Below, piece after piece: positions 38,779 to 46,797 of a stretch of 64,000 nt of DNA. Origin of the DNA: Hyphomicrobiales bacterium (GTDB lineage Bacteria; Pseudomonadota; Alphaproteobacteria; Rhizobiales; Rhizobiaceae); the NCBI GenBank assembly GCA_900466875.1, contig UBNQ01000016.1, positions 1 through 64,000 of the forward strand, in the 5' to 3' direction. Under the pieces are notes generated by a model. It searched no databases, was not told the DNA's origin, and saw nothing but the letters and a program-made list of their open reading frames with translations. The translations under genes and the position numbers were made by a program. The first letter of the stretch is position 1, and every line of letters begins with the position of its first letter.

Positions 38779-39554
38779 CCGAAACCGGGCTGACCACCAC
38801 ATCCCTCACGCTCGGTTATCGCGAGCGCGTGGTCATTCGCGAGCTTTCGATTGCCGTGCCCGATCAGCGGGTGACGTCGATCCTCGGGCCGAACGGGTGT
38901 GGCAAGTCGACCTTTCTCAAGGCGCTGGCCCGGCTTATCGCGCCGGCCTCCGGCCAGGTTCGCCTGTCCGGAGACGATATCGGCAAGATCGACACGCGTG
39001 CTCTCGCGCGTCGTCTCTCCATCCTTCCGCAATCGCCGAAGGCGCCGGACGGCATCACCGTGTCCAATCTCGTCAGGCGCGGTCGGACTCCCTGGCGCGG
39101 GCTGCTTGCGCCATGGAGCGAAGAGGATGCGAGAATATGCCGGCAGGCGCTGGAACAGGTCGGACTGAGCGAGCTTGCCGAGCGGCCCATCGACGAACTG
39201 TCCGGCGGGCAACGCCAGCGGGCATGGATTGCCCTCGTTCTGGCGCAGAACACGCCCTATCTGCTGCTCGATGAGCCGACGACCTGGCTCGATCTCACGC
39301 ATCAGCTGGAAGTTCTTTCGCTGTTGCAGGAGCGCAATCGTGCCCACGGAACGACGGTCGTCGCCGTACTTCACGACCTCAATCTCGCCGTGCGATTTTC
39401 CGACCACCTCATTCTGTTCGGCGCCGCCGGACTGGTGGCGCAGGGTGCGCCGGAGGAGGTGATTACCCCGGACAATCTGCAGGCAGCTTTCGGGCTCAAA
39501 GCGCTGGTCATGGCGGATCCGTTGACCGGGCGGCCGATGGTCGTGCCCCACTGA
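38775..39554 (+). CDS. Iron-siderophore ABC transporter ATP-binding protein (FecE/FhuC type)
   Basis: A 259-residue ABC ATPase: Walker A GPNGCGKST near 40, signature ELSGGQRQR near 143, Walker B YLLLDEPTTWLD near 163 and VLHDLNLAVRFSDH near 195 with the FepC/FhuC-type switch region. It is last in the operon. The ATG at 38775 overlaps the second permease; the frame continues upstream but only as antisense-like sequence. Confidence 0.92.
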   Translation: MTETGLTTTSLTLGYRERVVIRELSIAVPDQRVTSILGPNGCGKSTFLKALARLIAPASGQVRLSGDDIGKIDTRALARRLSILPQSPKAPDGITVSNLVRRGRTPWRGLLAPWSEEDARICRQALEQVGLSELAERPIDELSGGQRQRAWIALVLAQNTPYLLLDEPTTWLDLTHQLEVLSLLQERNRAHGTTVVAVLHDLNLAVRFSDHLILFGAAGLVAQGAPEEVITPDNLQAAFGLKALVMADPLTGRPMVVPH

Positions 39555-39672
39555 CCCACCTTCCAGTCCGGCTTTCGGGCTTTCCGCGAGCAGACGATAT
39601 TTGTAATCCCGAAATCGCGGAACCAAAGATGGCTTCGGGAATTTTCATACCGGATTGTGAGGGCGAGGCGGA

Positions 39673-40083
39673 ATGTTACCTGCATTTTTTTCCGCGGCAG
39701 CGGGTGCCGAAAAAGCCGTGACGCGTGTTCTCATTGCCGAGGACGAATTCCTGCTGCGTCTCGATGCTGCCGAGAGCATGCGGCGTCTCGGCTGGGAGGT
39801 GGTAGAGGTCTCTTCCGGCGATGAAGCGATGGAACTGCTCCGCTACAGCGTGACCTTCGACATTCTCCTGACTGATATCGATATGCCGGGGCAGGCCGAT
39901 GGGCTCGATCTGGCACGCTATGTGCGATCGACGTATCCCGAGATGAAAATCGTGATCATGGCGGATGAGAGCGAAGCTGCGTTGATCGATCCGCAACTGT
40001 TAGAACTCGTCATAGCGAAACCTATCTGGAACGTTGGAGAAATTCTGGCCAAACTGGTGGAGGCGGAGCGAAATGAAGACTGA
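39673..40083 (+). CDS. Stand-alone receiver-domain protein (CheY-like), first
   Basis: A 136-residue single-domain response regulator. The acidic pocket (IAEDE near residue 21), phospho-acceptor Asp in FDILLTDIDMPG near 68 and Lys in VIAKPI near 118 are present. No output domain follows, so it works as a phosphate shuttle or by protein contact. GAGGCGGA precedes the ATG. It overlaps the second receiver gene by 11 bp. Similar one-domain regulators in rhizobia act in general stress or phosphorelay systems; no kinase is encoded nearby. Confidence 0.82.
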   Translation: MLPAFFSAAAGAEKAVTRVLIAEDEFLLRLDAAESMRRLGWEVVEVSSGDEAMELLRYSVTFDILLTDIDMPGQADGLDLARYVRSTYPEMKIVIMADESEAALIDPQLLELVIAKPIWNVGEILAKLVEAERNED

Positions 40084-40444
40084 CGATGCCGAGACGATCC
40101 TGGTTGCAAGCAGCGATACTTTGCAACGATCGATGATTGCCAAATATCTTCGGGAATGCGGCTACAGCGTCATCGAGGCAACTGGTTTCGAAGACGCAAA
40201 AATCGCGATCGGGCATTATCAGGTCGATGTCGTCGTCTCGGATACTGAAATGCAGGATGGTACAGGCTTCGATCTCTCCACCCATATCCGCTCAAGGCAT
40301 CTGCCGATCGAGGTCATCCTGACGCAGTCTCTGGTCAAGACGGCGCAGGTCGCGGGCGATCTCTGCGAACAGGGACCGCTCGAACAACCCTATCATCCGC
40401 AGCGTCTGGTCGATGAAATCAAGCGGCTGCGCGCCTTTCGCTGA
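40073..40444 (+). CDS. Stand-alone receiver-like protein, second, with missing Lys
   Basis: A 123-residue receiver-like domain. The phospho-acceptor Asp is in VDVVVSDTEMQDG near residue 52. The early acidic pair is replaced (LVASSD) and the conserved late Lys-Pro is replaced by Gln-Pro (LEQPYHP near 106). It is therefore a pseudo-receiver or an atypical one that may not be phosphorylated normally. The ATG at 40073 overlaps the first receiver gene, so the pair is probably produced together and may interact. Confidence 0.75.
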   Translation: MKTDDAETILVASSDTLQRSMIAKYLRECGYSVIEATGFEDAKIAIGHYQVDVVVSDTEMQDGTGFDLSTHIRSRHLPIEVILTQSLVKTAQVAGDLCEQGPLEQPYHPQRLVDEIKRLRAFR

Positions 40445-40479
40445 GGTCACGCCGACGAATGCGCCAGGCGATGGCTGGC

Positions 40480-40944
40480 TTATGCCACATGCAGGCCAGC
40501 TATTGCCCTGACGACATCGGCGCGGCTGACGATGCCCACGAGCCGCCCGTCACGCAGGACCGGCAGGCGCTTGATATCGCTCTCCGACATGATTTCGGCG
40601 AGCTCGCCCAGTTCGGTGTCCTCGACGGTGGTCTTTAAGGGTTTGGTCATGAGCAGGGCGGCGCGATGCTGCTCCACCCCGATGAGCGTCTCGAATTTGG
40701 GTTCAAGCTCATTGCCTTGGGCGAGGGCCGAAATCCACCAGTCCCGGCGCTGCGCAATCGTCTTGCCGAAGGGGCGCAGGAGATCCCGTTCGCTGATGAT
40801 CCCGACAACCTGTCCTGCTTCATCGCAGACGGGAACCGAACTGACGGAGTTTTTCACCAGAAGCCCCGCAATCTCCTTCAGCGTAGCATCTGGTGAAACC
40901 GTGACCACGTCCCGTGTCATGATATCCTTGACCCGAACACCCAT
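40480..40944 (-). CDS. Tandem CBS-domain protein
   Basis: A 154-residue protein made of two CBS motifs: VKDIMTRDVVTVSPDATLKEIAGLL at residues 4-28 through VGIISERDLLRPFG, and a second ending with DIKRLPVLRDGRLVGIVSRADVV near 124-146. Between them is a helical insert of about 45 residues (RRDWWISALAQGNELEPKF). Tandem CBS domains bind adenosyl ligands such as AMP, ATP or SAM and act as energy sensors. No partner enzyme is attached. The gene stands alone, convergent with the receiver pair. Confidence 0.88.
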   Translation of the reverse strand: MGVRVKDIMTRDVVTVSPDATLKEIAGLLVKNSVSSVPVCDEAGQVVGIISERDLLRPFGKTIAQRRDWWISALAQGNELEPKFETLIGVEQHRAALLMTKPLKTTVEDTELGELAEIMSESDIKRLPVLRDGRLVGIVSRADVVRAIAGLHVA

Positions 40945-40992
40945 CTTTTTCCTCCTGCCTTTTTGAAAGCCTGGCGCTTCAACACCCGGAAT

Positions 40993-41180
40993 CTACCACG
41001 GGCTTTGGCTGGCCACGATGCGCACTTCGTCGCTCCACCCGAGCGGAAGAGGGGCAAAGCCGTGATGCTGCGCCAAATAGGGATCCAATGCCTGTTACAG
41101 CGGTGCCTGCAGGTCGAGCTTTGAGGCGCCCAGGCAGATGACATCGATGAACTTGCAAAAGTTTAGGGGGCGTGGCTTTG
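40993..41180 (-). pseudogene. Probable decayed C-terminal coding fragment
   Basis: On the minus strand one frame reads protein-like sequence (KFIDVICLGASKLDLQAPL, an in-frame TAA, then QALDPYLAQHHGFAPLPLGW and DEVRIVASQSPW before a stop). Codon use is GC3-rich like real genes here, yet there is an internal stop and no start or ribosome site. It looks like the tail of a lost gene. I do not recognise the family. Nothing else is evident in the 380 bp between the CBS gene and the aminohydrolase gene. Confidence 0.35.
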
Positions 41181-41324
41181 ACGCGGAAGGATAGCCTTGC
41201 GCATCAGCGAAGATATGGGCTATCGGCGCAAACAACCCTGATAGACGATATGGCTCAGTCGTTTGGCGATTGATGAATCGGATATGCGCGCTTAAACCTT
41301 GAGCAACATAATCAGGGAACGAAC

Positions 41325-42146
41325 ATGACTGACAGCAGGTATTTCAATTCCGTCGGCGGATTGCCGCCGCAGACGCAGCTTCTTTCCAGCAAGGCCGTGT
41401 TCACGACCGCATACGCGGTCATCCCCCGTACGGTCATGAGCGACATCGTTACCAGTGTCCTTCCGCACTGGGAAAAGACGCGGGCATGGATCATCAGCCG
41501 CCCTCTCTCCGGTTTTGCCGAGACGTTTTCGCAATATATCGTCGAGGTGCAGCCGGGCGGTGGCAGCAGCCGGCCGGAGCCGGATATCCGCGCTTCTGCG
41601 GCCATATTTGTGGTAACAGGTGATCTGACAATCGAATTTGCCGGGCAGACACACAGTTTGCGGGAAGGATCGTTTGCCTATCTTCCTGCCGGCTCGAAAT
41701 GGACGTTGCGCGGTGAAGGTAACAAGGTCTGCCGCTTTCATTGGGTGCGCAAGGCCTTCAAGGTCGTGGAAGGACTTGACGCTCCACCTCCGGTATTCAC
41801 GCATGAAGACGACTGCGTCCTCGACGCGATGCCGGATACCGAAGGACGCTGGGCGACGACCCGTTTCATCGATCCGTCCGACGTGCGCTACGACATGCAC
41901 CTGAACATCGTGACCTTCGAACCTGGAGCGGTCATTCCATTCATGGAGACCCATATCATGGAGCATGGTCTCTATGTCCTCGAAGGCAAAGCGGTCTACC
42001 GCCTCAATCAGGATTGGGTAGAGGTCGAGGCCGGAGATTACATGTGGCTTCGTTCGTTCTGCCCGCAGGCCTGCTATGCCGGTGGCCCTGGCCGTTTTCG
42101 TTACCTTCTCTACAAGGACGTCAATCGCCACGCCGATCTCTGGTAA
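41325..42146 (+). CDS. allE: (S)-ureidoglycine aminohydrolase
   Basis: A 273-residue bicupin enzyme that hydrolyses (S)-ureidoglycine to (S)-ureidoglycolate and ammonia in purine/allantoin breakdown, using Mn2+. The C-terminal cupin carries the metal and substrate residues in PFMETHIMEHGLYVLEGKAVY near 204-224 and WLRSFCPQACYAGGPG near 240-256, which are diagnostic. The N-terminal cupin (VVTGDLTIEF, GSFAYLPAGSKW) is degenerate, as usual. No other allantoin genes are nearby. A Tn7-like element end begins 41 bp after its stop codon, so its 3' end could be part of the attachment-site recognition. Confidence 0.93.
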   Translation: MTDSRYFNSVGGLPPQTQLLSSKAVFTTAYAVIPRTVMSDIVTSVLPHWEKTRAWIISRPLSGFAETFSQYIVEVQPGGGSSRPEPDIRASAAIFVVTGDLTIEFAGQTHSLREGSFAYLPAGSKWTLRGEGNKVCRFHWVRKAFKVVEGLDAPPPVFTHEDDCVLDAMPDTEGRWATTRFIDPSDVRYDMHLNIVTFEPGAVIPFMETHIMEHGLYVLEGKAVYRLNQDWVEVEAGDYMWLRSFCPQACYAGGPGRFRYLLYKDVNRHADLW

Positions 42147-42187
42147 CGCACCTGAGAGCCGCATTGCCATGAATTTAAGGCGTCGAT

Positions 42188-42293
42188 TGTGGGAAGTCAA
42201 AAATGTTGTCCTAACGGCCGTAGTAATATCAATGACTTACGGGAGGAATATATTCCACCCGTGACCTGAAATTCGCGCTAACATGTCCCAACG
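42188..42293 (+). repeat. Terminal region of the Tn7-like element with candidate TnsB sites
   Basis: TGTGGG at 42188 is followed by AAGTC-AAAAATGT-TGTCCTAACG (42194-42216). Recalled Tn7 right-end sequence TGTGGGCGGACAAAATAGTTG matches 42188-42208 at 16 of 21 positions. A second related unit, AATTC-N9-TGTCCCAACG, is at 42270-42293. Two similar units in the same orientation behind a TGT terminus are what TnsB-binding ends look like. The remaining gap to the gene at 42801 holds no other recognised feature. Confidence 0.6.
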
Positions 42294-42800
42294 TTCAAGC
42301 CATTGACTTTATTGGAGTTTCTGGTTTCTTTGAATTCCTGTCGGTTTTGCGGGTCGAGAAAGAGGCTCAGCGGTACAGAAGCTCGTTGCGTCTCAATCGT
42401 AGCAATGCACGTGTGGTCCCCGCCTAAATGGGAGATTCCGATCCACCCACATAAGCTGAGACCGCGGAAATCGTCAGCAAATCTTGACACGGTGAGGTCT
42501 GCAGGCCGGGCGGCTCGGCACTACCTCACAGATCGCCGTAGGCAGCGCACTTCTTGCTGTGAATGCAAGTGCTCAGAACAGAAGCGGCCGGCTCGGTAGA
42601 TCGTTGCGGAAGGTCCTAAGACGCCCCCCGCCCAACTTCAGTTCAGCGGAGCTCGTTTTCACGCTTGCCGGGCGTGCGCTTCCGGGCAACACTTTCCTTA
42701 CCAGCTCCGGAACGCTGGGCGCAAACCAGCTGAGAGCTCCGAACGGTAGCACGAGTGGAGTTCGGCGGGAGAAACTGCACGTTGTTAACAAGGTAAAGCA

Positions 42801-43829
42801 ATGAACGGCCGCGACAGCCTATATCGATTGTCCAAGTACTTTCCGATTTCAAACGCGGTCACGCTCCGCGGCGACAGCGAACGCGATTACGAGGGCCAGT
42901 TGATTTTTTCCGGTCCAGACGCCTCGATTGAGGTCGAGGCGGGAAAAATCAAAGGATACATTAACGGCCAGCGATCTCACCCGAAAGGGCAGTTGGACGC
43001 CTTAATTGAAGAGCACGAAGATTCGCTTCTGCGAACCGCGGACAAACTCAAGCAAGATGGCACCGTGCTGGTCGTCTTCTCCGGTAAATGGCATCACATT
43101 GATTTCCATTCGGAGCCGCGTTTCGAAGGTTACCTCGTGCATCTCGTGGATGGAAGCGGAGGCGTAGTCACTACGCGATACCAGTCGGAGGTCTTCGATT
43201 GGGATGAGCCCGGCATGAACGAGGGCTGTGGTTTTACAGCGTTTCTATGCGGTGACCCGGCCACCGACTTCGAAAGTCTAAACCGCCACGCGAAAAAAAA
43301 GATGGCCCCGTTCCGAGAGAAGGGCTTCATGGAGAACGGTCTTCCGGCCTTTGACGGCATTCTGTGGTATCCCTCGGTGTCTGGACTACCGTACCACGTC
43401 ACGATGGCAAACGCTGACAGCCGCAAACACGTTTCCAATCCCGGCGACGGTACTATTCTTTCGGCCACGCGCGAAAGGATAAAGGCCGTCAAAGAGGCTC
43501 CGGGGGCGTTCCGTGGAGCGATCGTAAAGCGCAAGGAACATCGGCCATTCAACCTTACGCTTGACGAGGTTTTCGCATCTACTGACGCTGTCGGTTACTG
43601 GGTGCAGACTTGGGACGGGATGTCAGACCCGGATGCGACTTACGAACTTGCCTTTGGCAAACTGAAGCATGGAGATGTCATGCTCACGAAAATTGACGCC
43701 TCGACGGATAAAGACGCTTTGGAGAATAGCTACGCCAGCGAATGGATGTGGTCTGGTGGCTCTGACGACACGAAATTTCGTCTCTTGGCTGTTTGCTCGG
43801 TTCCGGGGATTTGTCGGGATCCCCTTTAG
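42801..43829 (+). CDS. Unknown protein between transposon end and tniQ
   Basis: A 342-residue protein I do not recognise. It has no signal peptide or membrane helix. Visible features are a run of short polar segments with many Trp and Tyr (SGKWHHIDFHSEPRFEGYLV near 95-114, DGILWYPSVSGLPYHVTMA near 187-205, SEWMWSGGSDDTKF near the end) and no clear catalytic motif. It is predicted cytoplasmic. Its position between the element end and the tniQ stop, on the opposite strand to the transposition operon, marks it as cargo. A weak AAGG site precedes the ATG. A defence or regulatory role would be a guess. Confidence 0.75.
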   Translation: MNGRDSLYRLSKYFPISNAVTLRGDSERDYEGQLIFSGPDASIEVEAGKIKGYINGQRSHPKGQLDALIEEHEDSLLRTADKLKQDGTVLVVFSGKWHHIDFHSEPRFEGYLVHLVDGSGGVVTTRYQSEVFDWDEPGMNEGCGFTAFLCGDPATDFESLNRHAKKKMAPFREKGFMENGLPAFDGILWYPSVSGLPYHVTMANADSRKHVSNPGDGTILSATRERIKAVKEAPGAFRGAIVKRKEHRPFNLTLDEVFASTDAVGYWVQTWDGMSDPDATYELAFGKLKHGDVMLTKIDASTDKDALENSYASEWMWSGGSDDTKFRLLAVCSVPGICRDPL

Positions 43830-43875
43830 ATTACCATGATAGCTGAGCTGTGTACGTCAAGAGTGTCTACCAACT

Positions 43876-45702
43876 TTATCGCGTGCCGGATCTGATAGCT
43901 CTTCGTCGCCACATAACTTCCGTAATTTCAGCATCCATCAGCCGATTCGCGTCCTCGCGCCTGATGATGACGGCCCTGGTTTCATCTGTGGTAAAAGCAG
44001 GCTTGATCCCAAGAAACTGCATTCGAGATCGAAGGATGGAGTGGTGGAGCCCGGACTGTCTCCTTAAAAACCCTACGGTGACGTATGTGCTTTCGAACCG
44101 CTCGACGCTGGCATCGGTTATGAGGAAAAAGCCAGGAGTGCCGCTCGGAGCCATTTCGAGCAGGCCTTTCGCGAGCAATGCTGTGAGGGCTTTTGGGTCG
44201 AGGGCGAGCCTTTCTCGAACGACCTTGGCCAGGATGCCTTCGGACTTTGGAAAGGATGCGGCGACCTCCTGAAGACTGACAAATAGAGAATCAAGCAAGG
44301 ACTTGCCCTTTCGATACCCGAGTTGACCTAGTCGTCCGTTAAATGCGGCCTTCAACAGATTATCCCGGTCGACACCTTTGAGGTATGTGAACCGAACGAG
44401 TCCTTCTGTCTGCGAACTTGCGAGGCCTCGTAAGTGCGACATCACGTTGGAAACGGCCTCCGGATTATATCGGTGGCGCTCGGTTCCTTCGGGGCCTCTT
44501 ATGGTTGCTACAGGAACGAAGATCCCGATACTGGCAAGTAGCCGACAGTCGTATTCCGACCACCCGAGCAACTCGCTTACTCCGGGCAAGTCTATAGTGC
44601 CACGTAGCGCGGACAACAATCCTTCAGCACTGTCCTTGGAAACCAAGCCCTCGTGTGAGCCGGTCGGTTCATACCCGAAATGCTCCGTCAAATATCTCTG
44701 CACGGTCTGAGAATGGAGGCCAACCTCGTCCGCGATCGCCTTGATGGTTGTCCAAGCTCCGCCACCTATCGCGCCGAACAGCTTTGCTCGATTGGGTATG
44801 CGCTCAGTAGCAGTCGCGTGTTTCCGAAGCAGCTCGCGAAACCATTGGAATTCGCTGGCCGGCTCAGCACTCTGGAGTTTGCGATAAAGACGACCATAGA
44901 AGCCATTGCCTCCGGCGACTATGCCCACCGGGCGAGGCGTGCTTATACGGTCCAGAAGTTGGTATACGGCATCCTCACCATCCCGCAATGCCTGGAAACC
45001 AGCATCTCTAGCTTGTCGGAGTTCCTCCTCGCCCAGCCGCACCATCGACGGCTCCCGACCGTATATCGCCCCGACTCCCATCCATTCTGACAACCTAGCC
45101 GCATTGGGTAGCGACAAAAGGTCTGCAAGGCCCCCCGCAGACTTCCCACCGTCAGCTCGGTTGCCATAATAAATTTCGAGGTCGGTGATTGTCACATGCC
45201 CAGTGGCCCCTTGAGCTGCAAAATCGTCTCCAGCTTTGTCCAAGGCCTCGTAGAAATCGGGAAAGCCACCGTGAAAAACCTCAGGTAGCTTTACGAGGCG
45301 TCGCCCGTGGAGTCCGCAGGTGGAAATGCAACCGAATACCCAAGCTGTCCTACCATATCGTCGTGTCCCCGGCATCCTCGTGATGTCGGCTCTGTCATCG
45401 CGTATGCAATCTGGACACACTCGGAACCCTCCAGCTCGCGAATGAACGACGCCGCGGTACTCCGCGGTCACGTGTGACCGGTTTACAAGCCGCCTCGATA
45501 TAAGGTCGTTTGGTGAATGACAGATTATGTCCGCCAGTCTGCAAAGTTCCTCTTCGTTTCCCTGCGCGATGAGCCTCGGCGTCAAACCGAGGTCTTTCAG
45601 GAATGCCCTTAGGGTTGAGCGGCCGTTCGCGCGTGCGATCCGAGATAGAAAGCTCGGTAGCATTTCATCGGGAAAGAACGGGACACTAATAAGGCTCGAC
45701 AT
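43876..45702 (-). CDS. tniQ: TniQ family target-selection protein (operon copy)
   Basis: A 608-residue TniQ/TnsD-family protein that recognises the attachment site and recruits TnsC. The N-terminal TniQ domain starts VPFFPDEMLPSFLSRIARANGR. The zinc-finger pattern is Cys96-x2-Cys99 and Cys125-x3-Cys129-x2-His132 (VCPDC, CISTCGLH). Long C-terminal helix-turn-helix-like repeats follow (KAIADEVGLHSQTVQRYL near 330), as in TnsD-type proteins that bind specific DNA, rather than the short TniQ of CRISPR-guided elements. It is last in tnsABC-tniQ, 45 bp after tniB. Length suits a site-specific targeting protein. Confidence 0.9.
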   Translation of the reverse strand: MSSLISVPFFPDEMLPSFLSRIARANGRSTLRAFLKDLGLTPRLIAQGNEEELCRLADIICHSPNDLISRRLVNRSHVTAEYRGVVHSRAGGFRVCPDCIRDDRADITRMPGTRRYGRTAWVFGCISTCGLHGRRLVKLPEVFHGGFPDFYEALDKAGDDFAAQGATGHVTITDLEIYYGNRADGGKSAGGLADLLSLPNAARLSEWMGVGAIYGREPSMVRLGEEELRQARDAGFQALRDGEDAVYQLLDRISTPRPVGIVAGGNGFYGRLYRKLQSAEPASEFQWFRELLRKHATATERIPNRAKLFGAIGGGAWTTIKAIADEVGLHSQTVQRYLTEHFGYEPTGSHEGLVSKDSAEGLLSALRGTIDLPGVSELLGWSEYDCRLLASIGIFVPVATIRGPEGTERHRYNPEAVSNVMSHLRGLASSQTEGLVRFTYLKGVDRDNLLKAAFNGRLGQLGYRKGKSLLDSLFVSLQEVAASFPKSEGILAKVVRERLALDPKALTALLAKGLLEMAPSGTPGFFLITDASVERFESTYVTVGFLRRQSGLHHSILRSRMQFLGIKPAFTTDETRAVIIRREDANRLMDAEITEVMWRRRAIRSGTR

Positions 45703-45747
45703 TTATGTGCTCGACGACAGAGTTGGCAATTTCGGGAGGCCGTAAGG

Positions 45748-46791
45748 TCAAGCCACTCCGACACGCTCGATAAGAGTGTGCGCGGAGCTCAGCCTACCCT
45801 TGGGGGTCACGTGACGCTGGATGAGGTGCCAGTCGGTTGCTGTGAACACGTTCGTTCCCCGGCTGCAGCTGGAAATCCGCTTGTAGCCCTTTACGAAATG
45901 CCCGAGCTGAAGCGTCAAATCGCAGTCGGCATCTCCCAAAGCTAGCTCGATCGACATCTTGATCAACTGGATAACCATTCCGAACCGCCACAGCCCTCCA
46001 TGCATGAGCCGTCGCAGGAATTCATCCGTGATCGGAAAGCCGATGCTCAATTCAGCCGCGTTAGCGAGCGCCTCGAGGATGTCCCGCGTGTTCTCGATGT
46101 CGCCGTCGAAATCCTCCAGATCATCGATCTCGAAGGGCCGAACGCGTCGCTCCATCTGAAACCACTCGTCACGCTTTATGAATTCGGTCGTGTCTGGAAC
46201 GCCGGCGATAATAAGCCAAAGCGGCCACTCGGGATTCTGCATCATAAGCTTCACCTTGTTCGTAAGGTGTGCGCTCCCCTTTGCCTTGGCACCCTTGAGG
46301 ACGTGCTGGAACTCGTCGAAAAAAATGATTTTGTGCATTTTTCTCTGAAGGCGCTGCTCGACGATGTTCCAGATCTGGTCTTCTGGAGGCTCCCGCTCAA
46401 GCGGATATCCGGTCGCTTTGAGGATCGCAGTGCCGAGTGACTTTACCGTGCAGGCGGAAGGCGTCTGCACCCGCAGGCAGAACTCGACCTGATTGCCGTA
46501 TCCATCGTCGCGGGGGGCGAGTTCGGGTGCTGCATCGAGTCTATTGTTGATCAGGCTAGTCTTGCCCGCGCCAGGGGGAGCCGTGACGGCGATCGCGTAG
46601 CCGGCCACCGCTGTCGGGTCCAGCATGTGCGCGATCACTGTCTCGATCTCCGCGTCCAGCTCTTCATCGCGGTCGGTGGTGACGTAGATCGAGTTGACCT
46701 CCGCGATCAGCCGGGCTTTCTCGATGAAGCGCTTCGACGCGGAACTGCGCAAGAGTTCGATCGACTGGTCTTTTCGACTGGGCTGGGGCAT
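45748..46791 (-). CDS. tnsC: TniB/TnsC AAA+ transposition regulator
   Basis: A 347-residue AAA+ ATPase that forms filaments on DNA, links TniQ to the transposase and mediates target immunity. Walker A is PPGAGKTS at residues 72-79 and Walker B is IIFFDE at 155-160, followed by the sensor region VPDTTEF near 210. ALSIGFPITDEFLRRL-type helices follow. It lies 6 bp after tnsB and 45 bp before tniQ. Length and the DEFQH sequence match TniB rather than an unrelated IstB. Confidence 0.92.
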   Translation of the reverse strand: MPQPSRKDQSIELLRSSASKRFIEKARLIAEVNSIYVTTDRDEELDAEIETVIAHMLDPTAVAGYAIAVTAPPGAGKTSLINNRLDAAPELAPRDDGYGNQVEFCLRVQTPSACTVKSLGTAILKATGYPLEREPPEDQIWNIVEQRLQRKMHKIIFFDEFQHVLKGAKAKGSAHLTNKVKLMMQNPEWPLWLIIAGVPDTTEFIKRDEWFQMERRVRPFEIDDLEDFDGDIENTRDILEALANAAELSIGFPITDEFLRRLMHGGLWRFGMVIQLIKMSIELALGDADCDLTLQLGHFVKGYKRISSCSRGTNVFTATDWHLIQRHVTPKGRLSSAHTLIERVGVA

Positions 46792-46797
46792 CCTATG

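Noticed and set aside
36448..38802. 784-codon minus-strand frame across the siderophore permeases
   Set aside because: Antisense to two clear FecCD permeases; Ala/Pro/Thr/Arg-rich without motifs.
42446..42451. CCCACA as a nearby inverted end of a minimal element
   Set aside because: It is only about 260 bp from the first end, has no TCGAT beside it, and would exclude all transposition genes.
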